The notes below the pieces were generated by a model. It had not been told where the DNA came from and ran no database searches. It was given only the letters and a program-made list of their open reading frames with translations. From contig BTPG01000005.1 in NCBI GenBank assembly GCA_036245525.1, positions 127,099,620 to 127,163,619 on the forward strand: a DNA stretch of 64,000 nt, read 5' to 3'. The stretch is from Semisulcospira habei (Eukaryota; Mollusca; Gastropoda; Semisulcospiridae). The position numbers and the translations under genes are program-made. Below, piece after piece: positions 51,878 to 62,300 of the stretch (its first letter is position 1; every line of letters starts with the position of its first letter).

Positions 51878-53648
51878 TTACTTACGCCTGTCACCCCTAC
51901 CCGGGTATAGGCCGTCGACGAGAGACCTCCAGCAACTCCTGTCCTGTGCTTCTCCTTCGATTCTACACCAGGTGGTTCCCAGTCTCTTGATGTCTGCTTG
52001 GAGGTCTCGACGCCAGGAGTTTCTCGGCCTACCTCTTTTCCTCTTTCCCTGGGGGTTCCATGACAATGCCTGCCTAGTGATACTGGAAGCTGGCTTTCTC
52101 AGACTGTGACCGATCCATCCCCATCTTCTTCGCCCAATTTCATTCTCTGCTGTTATCTGCTCTGTTCTCTCCCAGAGTCTGACGTTGCTGATCTTCTCTG
52201 GCCAGTGGATTTTCAAAATTCTTCTAAGGCAACTGTTCATGAAGGTCTGTACTCTGTTGACTGTGGTTTTTGTCAATCTCCATGTCTCTGCTCCATATAG
52301 GAGAACTGCTTTTACATTGGAGTTGAAAATCCGGACTTTGGTGTGTTGTGACAGCTCTCTGGAACTCCACACTTTTTTCAACTGGAGAAAGGCTGCTCTG
52401 GCTTTACCGATTCGTGCTCTGACATCTGCATCAGTGCCGCCTTTTTTGTCTATGATGCTCCCGAGATAGGTGAAGGACTCCACCTCCTCCAACGGGGTGC
52501 CAGCAAGCAAGACTGGTTCTTCCCTGGTTGTGTTCAGCCTCATTGTCTTTGTTTTCTGTTTGTGAATGGTGAGGCCCACTTGGGACGAGATGTCAGCAAG
52601 CCTCGTGGTCTTGTCCTGCATTTGTTGATGAGTGTGGGACAGTAATGCCAAGTCGTCTGCAAAATCGAGGTCGTCAAGCTGTGTCCACAGTGTCCACTGT
52701 ATTCCACTTCGTCTGTGCTCTGTGGTCATCTTCATGACCCAGTCTATGGCCAGTAGGAAGAGGAACGGAGACAGCAGACACCCCTGCCTGACACCAGTTC
52801 TGACCTGGAGCTCTCTGGTGAACTGCCCTTCGTGGATCACGCGACATGTCATGCCATCATAGCTGCTCTTGATCAGGCGGACGAGCTTTGTGGGTACACC
52901 GTAGTGTCGTAGGAGTTTCCACAGAGTCTCTCGGTCCACGCTGTCAAATGCTTTCTCATAATCCACAAAGTTGACGTACAGCGGGGAGCTCCACTCCAGA
53001 GACTGTTCCACGATGATGCGGAGAGTGGCGATCTGGTCTGTACATGATCGGTTCTTCCTGAATCCTGCTTGCTGGTCTCTCAGCTGGGGGTCAACGGAGC
53101 TCTTCATTCTCTCTAGGATGATCCTGTTGAAGACCTTTCCTGGTACTGACAGCAAGGTGATTCCTCTGTAGTTGGAACACTTGCTGAGGTCGCCTTTCTT
53201 GGGAAGCTTGATTAGGTACCCCTCCTTCCAGTCAGCTGGCATCACCTCCTCTTCCCAGATCTTTCCAAACAGTGGGTACAGCATCTCAACTGTTGTCTCT
53301 AGGTCTGCTTTCAGAGACTCCGCTGGGATGCCATCTGGCCCTGCCGCCTTGCCATTCTTCAAAAATGCCACTGCTTTTCTGATCTCTTCCCGGCTGGGTC
53401 TGTCACAGCTGATGGGTAGGTCGGTCTCTGCCGGCTGGATGTCGGGGGGGTCGGGTGGGCTAGGTCTGTTCAGTAACTCTTCAAAATACTCGGCCCATCT
53501 GTCGAGTTGGTCTGCTCTGTCTGCAATAGGCTTGCCTTCTTTGTCTTTTACTGGTCTTTCTGTATGGCCATACTTACCCGACAATCTTCTGGTAATGTCG
53601 TAGAGCTGTTTCATGTTGCCGCTGCCTGCTGCCTTTTCTGCCTCTGCT
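51878..53648 (-). CDS. RTE LINE reverse transcriptase (C-terminal ORF part)
   Basis: Open frame of about 590 codons. It includes GKAAGPDGIPAESLK, LPKKGDLSKCSNYRGITLLS, the VDYEKAFDSVDR block with catalytic D, GVRQGCLLSPFLFLLAIDW, catalytic FADD in LDFADDLALLSH and the ESFTYLGSIIDKKGG block, ending PGRGDRRK. There is no RNase H, as usual for RTE. The frame continues into 54052-55001 once the SINE and one copy of its 14-bp duplication are removed, so the SINE alone broke an otherwise intact ORF. Confidence 0.92.
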
Positions 53649-54037
53649 ACCCCCACCCGGGTCTGCCCTGGGGGACTTGGGTGGGGTTAGGTATTTTTTA
53701 GTTCCCAGGGTCACCCTGGTCAGCCCCACAGGGTGGGTTTTTCTCTCTATTCTGGGGCATGCGTTTCTGTCTACCCTTTGTCCATTCACCTGTATTTGCC
53801 TTTTTAAAACTCTCCCTACTGTCTGCACTGCCTGTAACTCTTGACATTGGATGCGTGTTGCTAAATGGTCTTAGCTTTATTTAGGCCCCATGTGTTAGGT
53901 TTATTTAACGTATTTGACTGGCTGGCGACATACATTCAATGTTCTGTTTTGTGTTTTTTTTTCACAAGCAGTGCAGGCACGTCCTGAGAAAGCCTTGTTG
54001 CTGTCGGGACGTTAAGCAATGTACAATCAATCAATCA
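53649..54037 (+). mobile_element. SINE, copy G
   Basis: 389 bp with a 14-bp target duplication, TTTCTGCCTCTGCT (53635-53648 and 54038-54051), inside the RTE ORF. Starts ACCCCCACCCGGGTCTGCCC and ends in (CAAT)n. Confidence 0.95.
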
Positions 54038-54051
54038 TTTCTGCCTCTGCT

Positions 54052-55001
54052 GCCAGGCTGTCTGTGTAGGCCCTCTTGTCTGCCCTGATACTCCTCTTCA
54101 CCTCGCGGTTGGCTTCCGAGTATTCCCCCTGTGCCCTTACTTTGGCTGCTCTCGTGCGACTGTTGTTGACCGCTGCTTTCTTCTGCTTCCTCGCTTCTAT
54201 CTTCTTCAAGGTCTGTGCCGACAGCCAGTCCTTGTGGTGGTGTTTCCTGAACCCTACAGTGTCTTTGCAGGTTGAGTTCAGCGCCTCTCTAACTGCCTTC
54301 CACTGCTGCTCTGTGGTGACCGCCTCCTCTTCATTTGCTAGCTCCTGTAGCGCTTGAAACCGGTTGGACAGCACCAGTTTGAACTCTTCTCCAACTCCAG
54401 TTTCTCTCAGGAGGCCTACATTATAGCGCTGTCTTCTTGTTGTCTCTGTGCGGCTTTTCTTTAGCTTGAGCTTCATTCTTAAGGTAAGCAGATGGTGGTC
54501 TGAGGCGACATCTGCTCCCCTCCTCACTCGAACATCTTGAAGGGATCTTCTAAATTTCTTGCTAATGCAGATATGGTCTATTTGGTTCTCTGTTGTATGG
54601 TCAGGTGAGACCCAAGTTGCTTTGTGTATTCTTCTGTGTGGGAAGATGCTGCCTCCAATGACAAGTCGGTTTAGAGCACAAAAGTCTACAAACCTCTCCC
54701 CGTTCTCACTCATCTCCGAGCCTAGTCCCTGTCTCCCCATCACCTCTTCATATCCGGTGTTGTCCTCCCCTATTTTGGCATTAAAATCGCCCATGACGAT
54801 GGTGATGTCTCGCTCCGCACATTTGTCCACGGCACTCTGGAGTCGGTCGTAGAACTCTTGTTTCTCTTCCTCGTCACTGTCATTGGTGGGCGCATAACAC
54901 TGGATGACGTTCAGCTTGAGCTTTTTCTTGGTTCTAAAGGCTGCTGTTATAATTCTTGGCCCAAGAGGTTCCCAGCCCATCAGCGCTCTCTGTGCCACTG
55001 G
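54052..55001 (-). CDS. RTE LINE endonuclease (N-terminal ORF part)
   Basis: APE-type endonuclease missing its first blocks. Visible: NVIQCYAPTNDSDEEEK, VMGDFNAKIGEDN, HKATWVSPDHTTENQIDHI and ASDHHLLTLRMKL (catalytic SDH). A Lys/Arg-rich linker towards the RT follows. The frame enters from flanking DNA (the ORF extends to 55031 but bases after 55001 belong to the target duplication and intron). Confidence 0.9.
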
Positions 55002-55132
55002 TTCACCAAGGATAGCCCAATCAATAAACAAAATATTGTAGCAGCTGAAGAGTCGGTGCCACTTTTTTTTTCTTCATTGTTTATGATTATATATTCTAGT
55101 CATGTTTTGTTGTTTGAACTTTGTTATTGTAG

Positions 55133-55240
55133 GTACGTTCCTGTGGATGACCTGTTCAACATCTATGTAGAAATGTATGGGGAGGTCCGGCTACCACGGG
55201 ATGTGATAGTTGACTGTACTGCAATCTTGTTTGCTGAGAG
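55133..55240 (+). CDS. GPLD1: GPLD1-like gene, exon with YVPVDDL block
   Basis: 108 nt, acceptor TTGTTATTGTAG, donor GTGAGT. It encodes YVPVDDLFNIYVEMYGEVRL and then PRDVIVDCTAILFAE, matching YVPVKDLLGIYEKLYG...VIVDCSHIQFLE of vertebrate GPLD1. It starts with one base (completing W) and ends in phase 2. Between here and the next exon lies intron with a foldback copy at 55440-55640. Confidence 0.95.
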
Positions 55241-55439
55241 GTGAGTCAATCACCTGAGAGGTGAGGTGAGTCAGTCACCCTTTCAGATTGCAAAAATTAA
55301 GAAAAAAAGTATTACTGCATTCATGTTTTAAAGCCCACTGTATACCTCGTAATAGACAATTACAGTGTTTATATGGGAATCAAGATAATGGCCTATTGAC
55401 AACTTGAAACAGTCGGTGCATGTATTCGTTTTTGTCACT

Positions 55440-55640
55440 TTAACCCATATCACACTGAGGCTAAAAGCTTCAAATTTGTACACTGCCATATGCAAGCTAC
55501 ATTACAGTACTTGCAGATAATGATATACAGCTTTAGTTCAAGGGTGGTGCCAGAATAGCTTGGCGCCTAGCAGCACCAAGCTATTCTGGCACTACCCTTG
55601 TACTATTTTAGTCAAACTTATTTCGAATGATAAGGGTTAA
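55440..55640 (-). mobile_element. TTAA-ended foldback element, copy III
   Basis: Reverse orientation relative to copy I: starts TTAACCCATATCACACTGAGG, has the AGTTCAAGGGTGGTGCCAGA palindromic core near 55533-55613, and ends GATAAGGGTTAA. Confidence 0.65.
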
Positions 55641-56050
55641 CAGCCAAATGGTTTACATTTTTACGGTCATCTGCTTAGCACTACTTACAAATAGAAGTAG
55701 AGAAATTGATCTTGATCACTTTAAGATAGTGTCCGATTAAATAGGCTCCTATATGAGGTGCCAAGCTAACTGCACACTGCCCTTGGAATTATGATGGGAC
55801 ACCCATCTCTGACAGCTGTTGCTGAAAGGCAAAGAGTTGGCCTGGAGTCAAGAATTGTGATCATACGTGCATGCAAGCGTAATCATGTTATTATAGTGGT
55901 TGTGTGTAAAACGTAATGCTATAACAGATTTATAACAAATTTATGACACATTATCAGCACATATACGCCCTTATTATGTATTGTTTTATTTTTTAAATGA
56001 TATATGAAAGATGTGTGTGTGCGTACACATTACTATCATTTTGTCCACAG

Positions 56051-56078
56051 GTTTGGTGAGAAGCTTGCCATTGACAAG
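56051..56078 (+). CDS. GPLD1: GPLD1-like gene, 28-nt micro-exon
   Basis: A 28-nt exon, acceptor TTTGTCCACAG, donor GTGAGT, encoding (R)FGEKLAIDK, matching the MYGEMLAVSK stretch of vertebrate GPLD1. It starts with one base and ends in phase 0. The next exon was not found before the end of the window. Confidence 0.88.
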
Positions 56079-56125
56079 GTGAGTGCAACAGAAATTTATA
56101 CAAGTACTCTCATGATACAGCAGAA

Positions 56126-56354
56126 CCTGTTTTGTGTGATCACCCTTATGAGAGATCACCTGTCATTAAGGACCATCCTGTAGATGGCTGCACTCACCTG
56201 AATGATGATCTTTTACCTTTTGGCTGTTGGTAGCGGTTTTTGTTGTGATGATTCCTGCAGGAATCATTGCGACAGAAACCGCTACTGACAGCCAAAGGGT
56301 CACTGAAGGATGAAACGTCTTGTCTTTGAGAGGTCACCTGTTGCGCAAAACAGG
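56126..56354 (+). mobile_element. Foldback element with CCTGTTTTG ends and hairpin core
   Basis: Ends CCTGTTTTGTG ... GCGCAAAACAGG are inverted. Inside, 56215-56300 is a foldback hairpin (GGCTGTTGGTAGCGGTTTTT pairs with AAACCGCTACTGACAGCC; centre ATGATTCCTGCAGGAATCAT). Similar outer ends occur near 40512 (CCTGTTTTGAGCAAC) and 42660 (GTTGCTCAAAACAGG). Confidence 0.6.
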
Positions 56355-56464
56355 CTCAAAATAGGTTTGTTTCTTCAAAAAACATTACCGATGACATTAC
56401 TGATAGGAAACGTACACTTACCAATTTCAGCCAAAAATTCCTTTGTGTACCTACATGACAAGGG

Positions 56465-57480
56465 AGGCGACCCAGCCAGACGAGACTACTGGACCCTTAT
56501 GCGCCCGCTCACTCGAGCGTAGCCCACAGTGAACTTGTTCGCCCCGCCTTCCGGAAACTAGTAAGCAGCCCCGCCACTACTCGGTACCAGTCCAGCAGCA
56601 GCGTCATCTGTTCTGCTCCACCTTGAGTGACAAGCGCCCCCAGCCGGACGAAGCTACTGGACCCTTGTGCGTCCGCTCTCTCGAGCGTAGCCCACAGTGA
56701 ACTTGTTCGCTCCGCCTTGCAGAAACTCGTAAGCAGCCCTGCCACTACTCGGTACCAGTCCGGCAGCAACGTCGTCCGTCCCGCTCCATGGTGAGTGACA
56801 GGCGCCCCCAGCCGGACGAAGCTACTGGACCCTTGTGCGCGCCCTCGCTTGAGCGTGGCGCACAGCGAACTTGTTCACCCCGCCTTGCGGAAACTCATAA
56901 GCAGCTCCGCCGCTTCTCGATACCAGTCCAGCAATGCTGTCGTCCACCCTGCCCCTCAGTGAGTGACAGGCGCCCATAGCCGGATGAAGCTACTGGACCC
57001 TTGTGTGCCCGCTCTCTCGAGCCTGGCCCACAGCGAACTTGTTTGCCCTGTCTTGCGGCCCGAGTCCTCTCGGGCTCCAATGCGGATACCCAGAAGCTTC
57101 CCCGCCGCTACTCGGATCCAGTCCAGCAGCAACGTTGCTCGGTCCACGCCATGGTGGATGACGAGCACCCCCAGTCGGACGAAGCTACTGGACCTTGTGC
57201 GCCCGCTCTCCCGAGCCTGACCCACAGCGACCTTGTTTGCCCCACCTTGTGGCCCGATCTGCCTCGGGCTCCCGACGTGGATACTCGGATTCAGCTCCTC
57301 GATACCGCTCCAGCAGCAACGTCGTCCGCCCCGCTCCACAGTGAGGAACAAGTGCCCACGGCCGGACGACACTACTGGTCCCTTGTGCGCCCGCTCTCTC
57401 TCGAACCTGGCCCACAGTGAACTTGTTCACCCCGCCTTGCGGCCCGATCTGCCTCAAGCTCCGACGCGGCTGTCTGGAAG
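56465..57480 (+). repeat. Tandem array, six units of 168-194 bp
   Basis: Units start with CCAGCCGGACGAAGCTACTG-like sequence at about 56472, 56640, 56809, 56977, 57171 and 57358. Each then has TTGTGCGCCCGCTCTCTCGA, CACAGCGAACTTGTTCGCC and a GCAGCAACGTCGTCCG-like block. Related to the dispersed units at 46150-47340. Confidence 0.88.
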
Positions 57481-58500
57481 CACGCAGCTACGATTGCCGG
57501 GCTGCCCCTTGCTGCCTGACCTCACGAACTCTTGCGGGACCGGCCCCCTCGCCCGTAGACAGCACCACGGGACCTGGTGGGTCATCGACACAGCCAACGC
57601 TCCTCGCGCCCTGATACCACTCGCATCGCCCTTTTGACGACACCGTCTGCCACCCGGCCTAGACTGACCCCTCGCTCGCCCCGGTGGGCTTCGCCCTGCC
57701 GTCCCCAACGCCCGTCCCCTGTTCGGGCCCCGCTACACTTCGTCGCTCCTCTCCACGTTGGTGCCCACTGGGCACCGGCCTCCATGTGGCGTGGGTGAGT
57801 AGTCCCCTCAGTCCCTGACTGAGTGGGCTAGCAGAGGGGTGCCGTCTTTGTCCAGGATTAGGACTTGATGTCAGCAGATATGTTGTTCAGTCTTTTTCAC
57901 TGGTCCGGTTTTTAAGGAGCTGTACTAACCCAGGTCGTACCATGTTGGATTGGTCCTTAAAAATACTCGTGAGCTTTTGGTCCTTTGGATCCCAAGTGTT
58001 TGCAGTGCTTGGAGACCCGTGTCGGGGGAGAAGAGGATCCTGGTGGCTGAAACACTCCACTTTGGCCTTGACTTCTGCCTAAATGGGAGGCTAGTCATAC
58101 CGGCCTAGTCAATCGGCTCTTGTCACGTTGAGCCCTATCCCATTGTTGACATGCAGGCTGATATACGGAGCACCATGCTATAACCTCTTCTGCTGATTAG
58201 GTGCTCTACGCCAATATTCCCCTGCATTCAACAGTGTGATAGAAGGCGGTGGCTTAAACGGTTCAATCGGGCTTACCCCCTTGAGTATATCTTTTGGGCT
58301 GTCTCTATCTCAGGCGTCGCCTGAGACCCGCCGACAGTTGCACTTTCCCTTGTTGGGCTCGGTAGCGGGCGGGGACCCCCGGGGGATGAATATCTCTACT
58401 ATAATAATATGGAAAAAAAAAAAAAAAACTGGCACCAAAGCGGCACATAGCCACTGACATTGACCTTGAAAATTATAGCGACTCTGATTGTGAGGAAGCG

Positions 58501-59557
58501 ATGCCTCAGGCATCGGCCGTCTGGCCTCGCTTTCTCATTATCCACAGCAAAGTTAAAGTGAAGCCTGTTTCCAAGCTGCACCCTTTCCAGGTAGGGGAGA
58601 CCCTCAGGAGCCGTGTTGGCAGGCTTGAGGCCCAGCGCCTCAGGTCTGGTGACTTGCTGGTAGAGTGCCGTACCCGGGCACACTCCAATGGGCTACTGAG
58701 GCTCTCCTCTATCGGAGACACTCCAGTGGAGGTCACTCCCCACAAAATGATGAATTCTTCTAGAGGAGTGATTAAAGATCAAGCATTGGCCGAACTGTCT
58801 GAAGATGAACTTGTACGGAACCTTAAGTCACAGGGGGTGACCTTCAGGCGCTTCATTTCCAAACGAGGTGGTAGGGAGATCCGTCTCCCTACCATCATCC
58901 TGACGTTTGGCACCCCCACCGCTCTGCCATCCTACTACCATCTGGGGAGGTTACTACTCCCTAAAAGTGAAAAAGTACGACCCTCTCCCCCTCCGGTGCT
59001 TTAAGTGCCAAAAGTATGGCCATGGGCAGAAGACATGCCGCCAGGCAGAGGCTCTATGCGCCCGCTGCACTAAGCCCGGACACTCTGCTGAGTCCTGTAC
59101 AGCCATCCCCCTGTGTGTGAATTGCCAGGGGGCACATATGGCTTTGGACAAAAAGTGCCCTCGGTGGATCTCCGAGTGCAGGATTCAGCAGGTGCGTGTG
59201 GAGAAGGGGCTGTCTTTTGCGGACGCCCAAAAACTGGTTGACGGTCCTGGTGCAGCTGAGGCTGCGCCAAACTCAAATAACACCTCTGTGTATACCTTCA
59301 GTGCTGCGGTGGCAAGCAAGCGCCCCACCAAAGACTTCTCTTGTCAAACCCCAACTTCTTGGTTATGGGCGAAGCCTCGGATCCTCTCGCCCCTGGAGAG
59401 TAACCCTCCTCCGGTGGTGACTAGGAGCCAGGGAACGCAGAGGGCGGACGCTACCGGTCCAGTGGCACCGCCTTCTGCTGCCCCTAAGCCTCAGCCCCCA
59501 CCCAAACCTGCTAGTTTGTCAACAGCAAAAGGCTTCTGGCTCTGGTCAGCCTTCTAA
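58501..59557 (+). pseudogene. LINE ORF1 (gag-like, zinc knuckles)
   Basis: RNA-binding protein of the LINE particle. The first frame (58501-59004) ends in a region like PTIILTFGTPTALPSYY. A +1 frame change near 58950-58980 leads to the knuckles: RCFKCQKYGHGQKTC, ALCARCTKPGHSAESC and PLCVNCQGAHMALDKKC (three CCHC-type units). A Pro/Ala-rich region follows. A further change near 59530 leads into a frame to 59861. Because of the frame breaks it is probably inactive. Confidence 0.8.
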
Positions 59558-59869
59558 GGCCGCTAACTCTAGCGGCAGGAACGCTGCCCAGGACCAGAAG
59601 TCTAAGAAATCTATGGGACCGCTGTGCGCATGGGCCCAGAAGGGGAACACTGATGTCCCCCTTCAAAACAAATATGCTGCATTGGAGGAGCGGATGGAGG
59701 GAGTGGAAGTTGTTGTTGCCGATGCTGCGACAGCTCCACCCCCTTCATCTCCTAAGAACCAGAGGAGGCCCGGGAGCCCCCCCTCCCCCCCACCCCTCTG
59801 TTTCTTCAACTCCATCCAAGGCAAAGGAAAAAGGGGGGAAAAACTCCGCACCCCCAGATAAGACATAAC

Positions 59870-61400
59870 CATGTACTCTCTGCTTCAGTGAAATTGTCGT
59901 GGTTTTCAAGCTAACTTTGAGGAATTACGTCTTTTAGTCAAGTGCTATAACCCCTCATTAATATCTCTTCAGGAGACTTACCTGAAGACTTCTGACCCTG
60001 TGTCCTTTAATGGTTTTAACGTTATACATAAAGGCTCTGATTCGGAGAGGCGCTCGGGTGGAGTGGCTCTTCTCATTAGTAGCCAAATTTTATGTAGCCC
60101 CATTAGCATCTACACCTGTCTTCAGGCAGTCGCAGCTCAGGTTACCTTGAAGAAGACCATAACCATATGCAGTATTTACCTGCCACCATCCCTGCGGGTC
60201 TGTAGTAATGATATTTTTAATTTAGTAGATCAACTGCCCCCTCCCTTTATTCTCATGGGGGATTTTAACGGTCACGCTTACCTTTGGGGTAGTGACCACT
60301 ATGATGGCAGAGGTCAGATGTTAGAAGATGTTTTTTCTCAACTTAACCTATGTGTCTTTAACGATGGCTCACCTACATACTCTAACTCGGGTTCAGGATC
60401 TAGTTCTGTTCTAGACCTCACTGTGTGTGATCCTTCTCTCATGCTGGACTTTGACTGGAAGGTTCACGACAACCTGTGTGGTAGTGACTACTTCCCAGTA
60501 GTCCTGTCATCGGTCAGCTGTGGGGAGGATCCACTGGTGGGGCGCTGGAAACTCAAGAAAGCTAACTGGCCTCTGTTTGCCTCCCTCTGTCAATCTCGTA
60601 TTACAGAGGAGGTGGTCATGTCAGCTGAAGAACCTGTTTCTTCTTTTACTACTATTTTGTTGGACGTAGCGGGTGAAACCATCCCTAAAACTTCCGCATC
60701 AGTCCCTCGGAAGCCGAGAGTACCATGGTTCAATGAAGAGTGCCGCAAGGCCCAAAAAGCGCGCAAATCTGCTCAGCGACGTGCTTTCCGTAATCCGTCG
60801 CAAGTGAATATTTTAACCTTTAAAAGACAGAAGGCGAAAGCCCGTTACATTTTTAAACGTGAACGCCATGCTTCCTGGAGACGCTTCGTCTCATCTTTAA
60901 CTTCTCGGACTCCATCCCAGAAAGCCTGGAAGGCTGGAGAATTAGGTTTAGGGGTGGCTCGGCTTCTGTCGGCCATCTTAGAGATGGTGCCAGCTTGGTC
61001 ACAGATAAAAAAGCTGTGGCCAATTTGCTTGCCTCCACCATTGCCCATAATTCTTCAACAGAGCATTATTCACCCTTCTTCCAGAGAGAGAAGGAGAAGC
61101 GAGAGTCTCGTATTTGTGATTTTAAGTCCGATAACTCGGAAGACTATAATGCCCCTTTTACATTATCAGAATTGCAGCAAGCCTTGCAGAAATGTAATGA
61201 CTCTGCTGCTGGCCTAGATACCATCCACTATCTATTCCTAACGCATCTGCCTGAGAGGTCACTCCTTGTACTTCTCAAGGCCTTTAACCATATCTGGAGA
61301 ACTGGCCATTTTCCGCTGTCTTGGCACCAGGCTGTGGTTGTACCGATCCCCAAGCCGGGTAAGGATCCTTCCGACCCGGGCAACTACACAAGAAAAGGAA
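59870..61400 (+). pseudogene. LINE ORF2 N-terminal part: endonuclease and start of RT
   Basis: The frame starting MYSLLQ has a TGA where the family has Trp (before NCRGFQANFEELR), then runs open as LISLQETYLK (catalytic Glu), FILMGDFNGHAYLWGSDHYD, SSSVLDLTVCDPS and GSDYFPVVL, where the family SDH is SDY. A frame change near 60930-60990 leads to 60995-61465 with NDSAAGLDTIHYLFL, WHQAVVVPIPKPGKDPSDPG and NY, after which homology ends. The mutated SDH and the stops indicate an inactive copy. Confidence 0.8.
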
Positions 61401-61758
61401 TTGCTGTTTGTCTATACGTCGGCGTTTTTGTAGCTATTTCTTTATTTGCAGGGTGGGGAAGCTAGCCCCACGCCCAACCCCCTTGCTAGGAGGACTAGGG
61501 GTTTTCTGTTGGGATCTCCTTCCCTTAGACCATGTTGGTTCACGGCACCTTATTTCATTCGGTGCAACCCTCTCGCGAGGGACCCCCTATCCACCACCCA
61601 GGGGACGCGCCTCAATGCCATATGGTCCCAGCGCGAGGGTCATGTAGGTACACAACGAAATTTTTGGCTGAAATTGGTAAGCTAAGTGTATATTTCCTAT
61701 CAGTAATGTCATCAGTATGTATTTTTCGAATAAATACATTTTAGAGAAAAATTCATTT

Positions 61759-62300
61759 TACTGTAGTACACAAATTGACGAATTCTTAGAGCTTCAGGAG
61801 TATTCAACAACTTTCAAGGAGTTGCAAGTGGATCTGAAAAGTTGGGAAGGAACAGTCTAGCAGGTAATCCTATAACCACTTACTCACTAGTGTGGGAAAT
61901 AGATTGATCATAGAAGTGCAGTGGGCAGATGTTCACATGTGCACGGGACATAGACGACCCCGCCCTCCACGAGTCCCCTGCTGCGTTGCAGGTTAGGTTT
62001 TGGATAACCAAAGGCTAGGGTATGAACTTCCTTGATGAAGTCACCACTCAGGGCGAAAGAGTCCTATGAGGGTCTCATCAGCCACGTGTCCAGGACCAAG
62101 GCGAGCCACAAGTTATGTGTGGAGTTTCGGTTGTGGTTAACAGCCTGGAGAGGGATGGGCTCCGCCAGGTTCTTTTGCCCAAGACACACCACATGCAATG
62201 ACAACCTTACCTCAATCCATACCGGATCGGTCGTCGCCCGGAACAAGGACCGCGCCTTCTGTCTTGCGCCAGGGCAGAGGTGTTAAGTGTGTTACTGGTG
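61759..62300 (+). other. Unassigned intronic DNA before LINE
   Basis: I see no gene. A segment at 61769-61862 is flanked by TAG and GGTAAT but has a stop in the frame needed to continue the GPLD1-like exon at 56051-56078. The part from about 61900 may be 5' UTR of the following LINE. Confidence 0.4.

Larger units (their letters stand above)
51877..55001 (-). mobile_element. RTE-clade LINE, 5'-truncated, split by a SINE
   Basis: Flanked by a 13-bp duplication, TTCACCAAGGATA (51864-51876 and 55002-55014). The 3' tail is (CTTA)n at the left edge. It carries the endonuclease and full RT; the start of the endonuclease is lost. SINE G interrupts the single ORF at 53649-54037. It lies between two GPLD1 exons. 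Confidence 0.95.
58180..61400 (+). mobile_element. I-superfamily LINE, 5' half (3' end missing)
   Basis: Contains a gag-like ORF1 with three CCHC knuckles and an ORF2 with endonuclease and the beginning of the RT. It stops abruptly after KPGKDPSDPGNY near 61388, before the RT core. Loss of the 3' rather than the 5' half is unusual for a LINE and implies a later deletion or recombination. The 5' boundary is uncertain (57800-58450 is non-coding). Confidence 0.8.
56366..61758 (+). mobile_element. Second DIRS-like element, short and interrupted
   Basis: The left end TTTGTTTCTTCAAAAAACATT ... ACAAGGGAGGCGAC (56366-56475) and the right end CATGTAGGTACACAACGAAA ... AGAGAAAAATTCATTT (61640-61758) match the ends of the DIRS element at 45079-51222. 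Between them lie a 170-190 bp repeat array, G/C-rich DNA to about 58170, and an inserted LINE. No recombinase or RT of DIRS type is visible, so this is probably a non-autonomous or internally deleted copy. Confidence 0.75.

Noticed and set aside
61769..61862. Possible next GPLD1 exon between TAG and GGTAAT
   Set aside because: The frame needed after the 56051-56078 exon meets a stop at the fourth codon, and no GPLD1 resemblance is seen.
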